Below, in pieces: positions 6,461 to 8,027 of a DNA stretch of 8,027 nucleotides. Positions within the stretch are counted from its first letter, which is position 1; each line of letters starts with the position of its first letter. Made by a program: the position numbers and the translations under genes. The stretch spans positions 1-8,027 of the forward strand of contig JAFZQQ010000032.1 of NCBI GenBank assembly GCA_017620315.1, written 5' to 3'. The stretch is from Oscillospiraceae bacterium (GTDB taxonomy: Bacteria; Bacillota; Clostridia; Oscillospirales; Oscillospiraceae). A model generated the notes under the pieces. The model saw only the letters and a list, made by a program, of their open reading frames with translations, was not told the DNA's origin and made no database searches.

Positions 6461-7683
6461 GTTCTATAGTCTCCGTTGATCTTGACGTAATCATAGGTCA
6501 GGTCGCAGCCCCAGGCCTTCGCCTGTCCGTTGCCCTGATAGAAGCGGACGATGACGGTGATGTCGTGCTCGGAGAGGATCTTCGTCGCGAACTCCTCGTC
6601 GAAGTCGGTGCCGAAGCCGTCCTTCATGACTTGGACCTCGCCCACGGCGGACTTGATGATGCAGTCGGCATGGGTCGGGTCGACGTCCGCTCCAGAGTAG
6701 CCGGCGGCAGCCATGATGCGGCCCCAGTTGGCGTCGCGTCCGAAAACGGCGGCCTTGAAGAGCATAGAGCCCGCAATGGACTTCGCGACCAGGCGCGCGT
6801 CGTGCTCGGTCGGCAGATCGTAAGCCTCGACCTCGATCAGGTGCTGCGCGCCCTCGCCGTCGGAGGCGATGCGGCGGGTGATGTCGAGACAGATATGCTC
6901 GACGAGGCCCGCGAGCGCCTTCTTGTCCTCCTCGGTCTTGATTTCGACGCCGGAGGCGCCGTTGGCGAGCAGGAAGATGGAGTCGTTGGTGGAGGTGTCG
7001 CCGTCGACGGTGCACATATTGAAGCTCTTGTCGACCGCGGCCGAGAGCATCTTCTGAAGATCCGCCGCGTCAGCTTTGGCGTCGGTGGTAACGTAGACGA
7101 GCATGGTCGCCATGTTCGGGTGGATCATACCGGAGCCCTTCGCCATAGCGCCGATGCGGACGGTGCCGCCGGAAAGCTGCAGCTCATAGGCGGACTCCTT
7201 CTTCTTGGTGTCGGTGGTCATGATCGCCCAGGCGGCGTCAGTGCCCTTTTCCTTGCTCATGTCGGGCACGATGCGGCGCACGCCGTCCAGCACGCGCTCG
7301 ACCGGCAGACGCTGGCCGATGACGCCGGTGGAGCAGACGAAGACCTCGTCCTCGCCAAGGCCCAGCAGACGCTCTGCCTCGGTCTCGACAGCCTTGGCGT
7401 CCTTGATGCCCTGCTCGCCGGTGGCGGCGTTGGCGTCGCCGCTGTTGATGACGATGGCGCGTGCCTTGCCCTTCTTGAGGATCTCGCGGTCAAGGATGAC
7501 AGGGGCGGCGCAGAACTTGTTGGTGGTGAAGCATGCCGCGCAGGAGGCGGGCTTCTCGGAATAGATGATCGCCACGTCGGGCTTTTCCTGCTTCTTGTTG
7601 GGGTTCTTGACGCCCGCGTAAACAGCGCCCGCGGTGTAGCCCAGCGGCGCGGTCACGCCACCCTCGATAAGCTTGTATTCCAT
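6457..7683 (-). CDS. argJ: Glutamate N-acetyltransferase / ornithine acetyltransferase
   Basis: The 408-residue Ntn-type enzyme moves the acetyl group from N-acetylornithine to glutamate, releasing ornithine and regenerating N-acetylglutamate. Some members also use acetyl-CoA and so can start the cycle. The precursor cuts itself before a conserved threonine: KGSGMIHPNMATML (182-195) places the break between Ala192 and Thr193, giving alpha and beta chains. Other family blocks are VTAPLGYTAGAV (10-21), FTTNKFCAAPV (52-62), INSGDANAATG (79-89), VCSTGVIGQRLP (116-127), TVDGDTSTND and GRDANWGRI. The start at 7683 follows AAAGGGG by about 10 bases. Open frame further upstream runs into the repeat-rich spacer and is not counted. 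Whether this copy is monofunctional or bifunctional cannot be read from sequence; a recycling role is certain from the family. Confidence 0.96.
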   Translation of the reverse strand: MEYKLIEGGVTAPLGYTAGAVYAGVKNPNKKQEKPDVAIIYSEKPASCAACFTTNKFCAAPVILDREILKKGKARAIVINSGDANAATGEQGIKDAKAVETEAERLLGLGEDEVFVCSTGVIGQRLPVERVLDGVRRIVPDMSKEKGTDAAWAIMTTDTKKKESAYELQLSGGTVRIGAMAKGSGMIHPNMATMLVYVTTDAKADAADLQKMLSAAVDKSFNMCTVDGDTSTNDSIFLLANGASGVEIKTEEDKKALAGLVEHICLDITRRIASDGEGAQHLIEVEAYDLPTEHDARLVAKSIAGSMLFKAAVFGRDANWGRIMAAAGYSGADVDPTHADCIIKSAVGEVQVMKDGFGTDFDEEFATKILSEHDITVIVRFYQGNGQAKAWGCDLTYDYVKINGDYRT

Positions 7684-7702
7684 GATGGTATGTCCCCTTT
7701 CT

Positions 7703-7708
7703 ATTATA
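7703..7708 (-). promoter_or_regulatory. Possible -10 box upstream of argJ
   Basis: A perfect TATAAT lies 19 bases before the argJ start codon on the minus strand. No acceptable -35 box is found 16-18 bases upstream (TCATTT at 17), and there is no TGn extension. A start from here would put the ribosome site almost at the 5' end of the RNA. It directly abuts a perfect inverted repeat. It may be a weak or activator-dependent promoter, or chance in an A/T-rich patch. Confidence 0.25.
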
Positions 7709-7729
7709 TTTCGCGCCGCAGCGCGAAAT
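7708..7729. repeat. Perfect 9-bp inverted repeat upstream of argJ
   Basis: ATTTCGCGC and GCGCGAAAT flank a 4-base loop (CGCA on the plus strand). The stem is equally stable as RNA on either strand. It is the first of several hairpins in the spacer between argC and argJ and ends at the TATAAT box. Confidence 0.6.
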
Positions 7730-7741
7730 GATTTTTGATTG

Positions 7742-7772
7742 TTTTTTCCGGCGGCGTGTACGTCGGAAAAAA
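7742..7772 (+). repeat. 12-bp stem-loop in the spacer between argC and argJ
   Basis: TTTTTTCCGGCG pairs with CGTCGGAAAAAA around a 7-base loop. The only imperfect pair (7751/7763) is G-U in plus-strand RNA but C-A on the minus strand, so the fold is better on the strand opposite to the genes. This suits a palindromic repeat element or an antisense RNA rather than an argC terminator. Confidence 0.5.
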
Positions 7773-7789
7773 ACACTTTGCGCATAGCG

Positions 7790-7812
7790 CCCGTGCGCCA
7801 TTGGCGTGCGGG
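7790..7812 (+). repeat. 10-bp GC-rich stem-loop in the spacer between argC and argJ
   Basis: CCCGTGCGCC pairs with GGCGTGCGGG around ATT. Two adjacent positions are G-U wobbles in plus-strand RNA and A-C mismatches in minus-strand RNA. A small GCGC-ATA-GCGC hairpin (7780-7790) abuts it. As with the neighbouring stem, the plus strand folds better. Confidence 0.5.
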
Positions 7813-7832
7813 AAGCGAAGCGATACTTTTTT

Positions 7833-7857
7833 CAAAAAGAGGCTATACCTCTTTTTG
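7833..7857 (-). terminator. Probable intrinsic terminator after argC
   Basis: CAAAAAGAGG and CCTCTTTTTG form a perfect 10-bp stem with a 5-base loop, 8 bases after the argC stop codon. The GAGG/CCTC core is followed by a T-run that forms the 3' arm of the stem, and the mirror-image A-run makes it potentially bidirectional. The GC core is only four pairs and a free U-tract outside the stem is lacking, so termination may be partial and argC transcripts may continue into argJ. Confidence 0.45.
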
Positions 7858-7865
7858 GAAGGCTT

Positions 7866-8027
7866 TTAGGGATACATGGCGGGGTACATGAGGCCTGTGG
7901 TCTCGGGGATGCCCATGATGAGGTTCATGTTCTGGATCGCCTGTCCGGCGGCGCCCTTGCCGATGTTGTCAATGACGCTGGAGACGATCAGGCGCTTGGT
8001 GCGCGCGTCGTAGGTCGGGGTCATGGC
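7866..8027 (-). CDS. argC: N-acetyl-gamma-glutamyl-phosphate reductase, C-terminal end
   Basis: The last 53 codons of argC are present; the 5' part lies beyond the window. The enzyme reduces N-acetylglutamyl phosphate to the semialdehyde with NADPH, the third step toward ornithine. The visible tail includes [20 protein letters not shown], the well-conserved C-terminal block of the family, then GIPETTGL and a MYPAMYP ending. This region packs against the cofactor domain in known structures; the catalytic cysteine lies upstream and cannot be checked. The gene is separated from argJ by about 180 bases of hairpin-rich sequence, whereas the other arg genes are almost contiguous. Confidence 0.94.
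   Translation of the reverse strand, partial: AMTPTYDARTKRLIVSSVIDNIGKGAAGQAIQNMNLIMGIPETTGLMYPAMYP

Noticed and set aside
6565..7731. Plus-strand open frame (388 codons) opposite argJ
   Set aside because: Same shadow pattern; argJ carries the full family motif set including the self-cleavage site.
7684..7785. 34-codon N-terminal extension of ArgJ
   Set aside because: It crosses the hairpin-rich spacer. ArgJ proteins begin near the chosen start, which has AAAGGGG ahead of it.
1..8027. CRISPR array, tRNA, rRNA, transposase or phage genes
   Set aside because: No regularly spaced direct repeats, cloverleaf sequences or mobile-element proteins were seen on either strand.

Overview
The window is a tightly packed stretch of chromosome with every supported gene on the minus strand. 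In transcription order, from high to low coordinates, it reads argC (3' end only), argJ, argB, argD, an NhaC-type antiporter, an ornithine-racemase-family PLP enzyme, an M18 aminopeptidase, and the start of a SAM-dependent methyltransferase. The GC-rich coding sequence, strong GGGAGG-type ribosome binding sites, short intergenic gaps, argC-J-B-D order and the Orr-like racemase fit a GC-rich member of the Clostridia (Oscillospiraceae-like). This placement comes from sequence style and cannot be fixed without database comparison.

Region 4318-8027 is an arginine/ornithine biosynthesis cluster. ArgJ supplies N-acetylglutamate by recycling the acetyl group from N-acetylornithine. ArgB phosphorylates it, ArgC reduces the acyl phosphate, and ArgD transaminates the semialdehyde to N-acetylornithine. 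argJ and argB overlap by 4 bases (ATGA), and argB and argD are 46 bases apart. argC is split from argJ by an unusual spacer of about 180 bases packed with inverted repeats.

Region 1-4317 is a second transcription unit that begins directly behind argD. A good sigma-A-type promoter (TTGCCA, 17 bases, TACTAT) lies 17 bases after the argD stop codon. It is followed by a leader of about 120 bases rich in inverted repeats, including a perfect 16-base palindrome. Then come nhaC, the racemase (14-base gap), the aminopeptidase (17-base gap) and the methyltransferase, which is set off by a long hairpin. No convincing terminator separates argD from this unit, so arg transcripts may also read into it.

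The most interesting biology is the placement of an ornithine racemase homologue and an NhaC-family transporter, likely cotranscribed, directly downstream of the genes that make ornithine precursors. This suggests, but does not prove, a link between ornithine supply and D-ornithine or amino-acid fermentation. The spacer between argC and argJ and the nhaC leader are the non-coding regions most worth checking. No tRNA, rRNA, CRISPR array, transposase or phage gene is visible.
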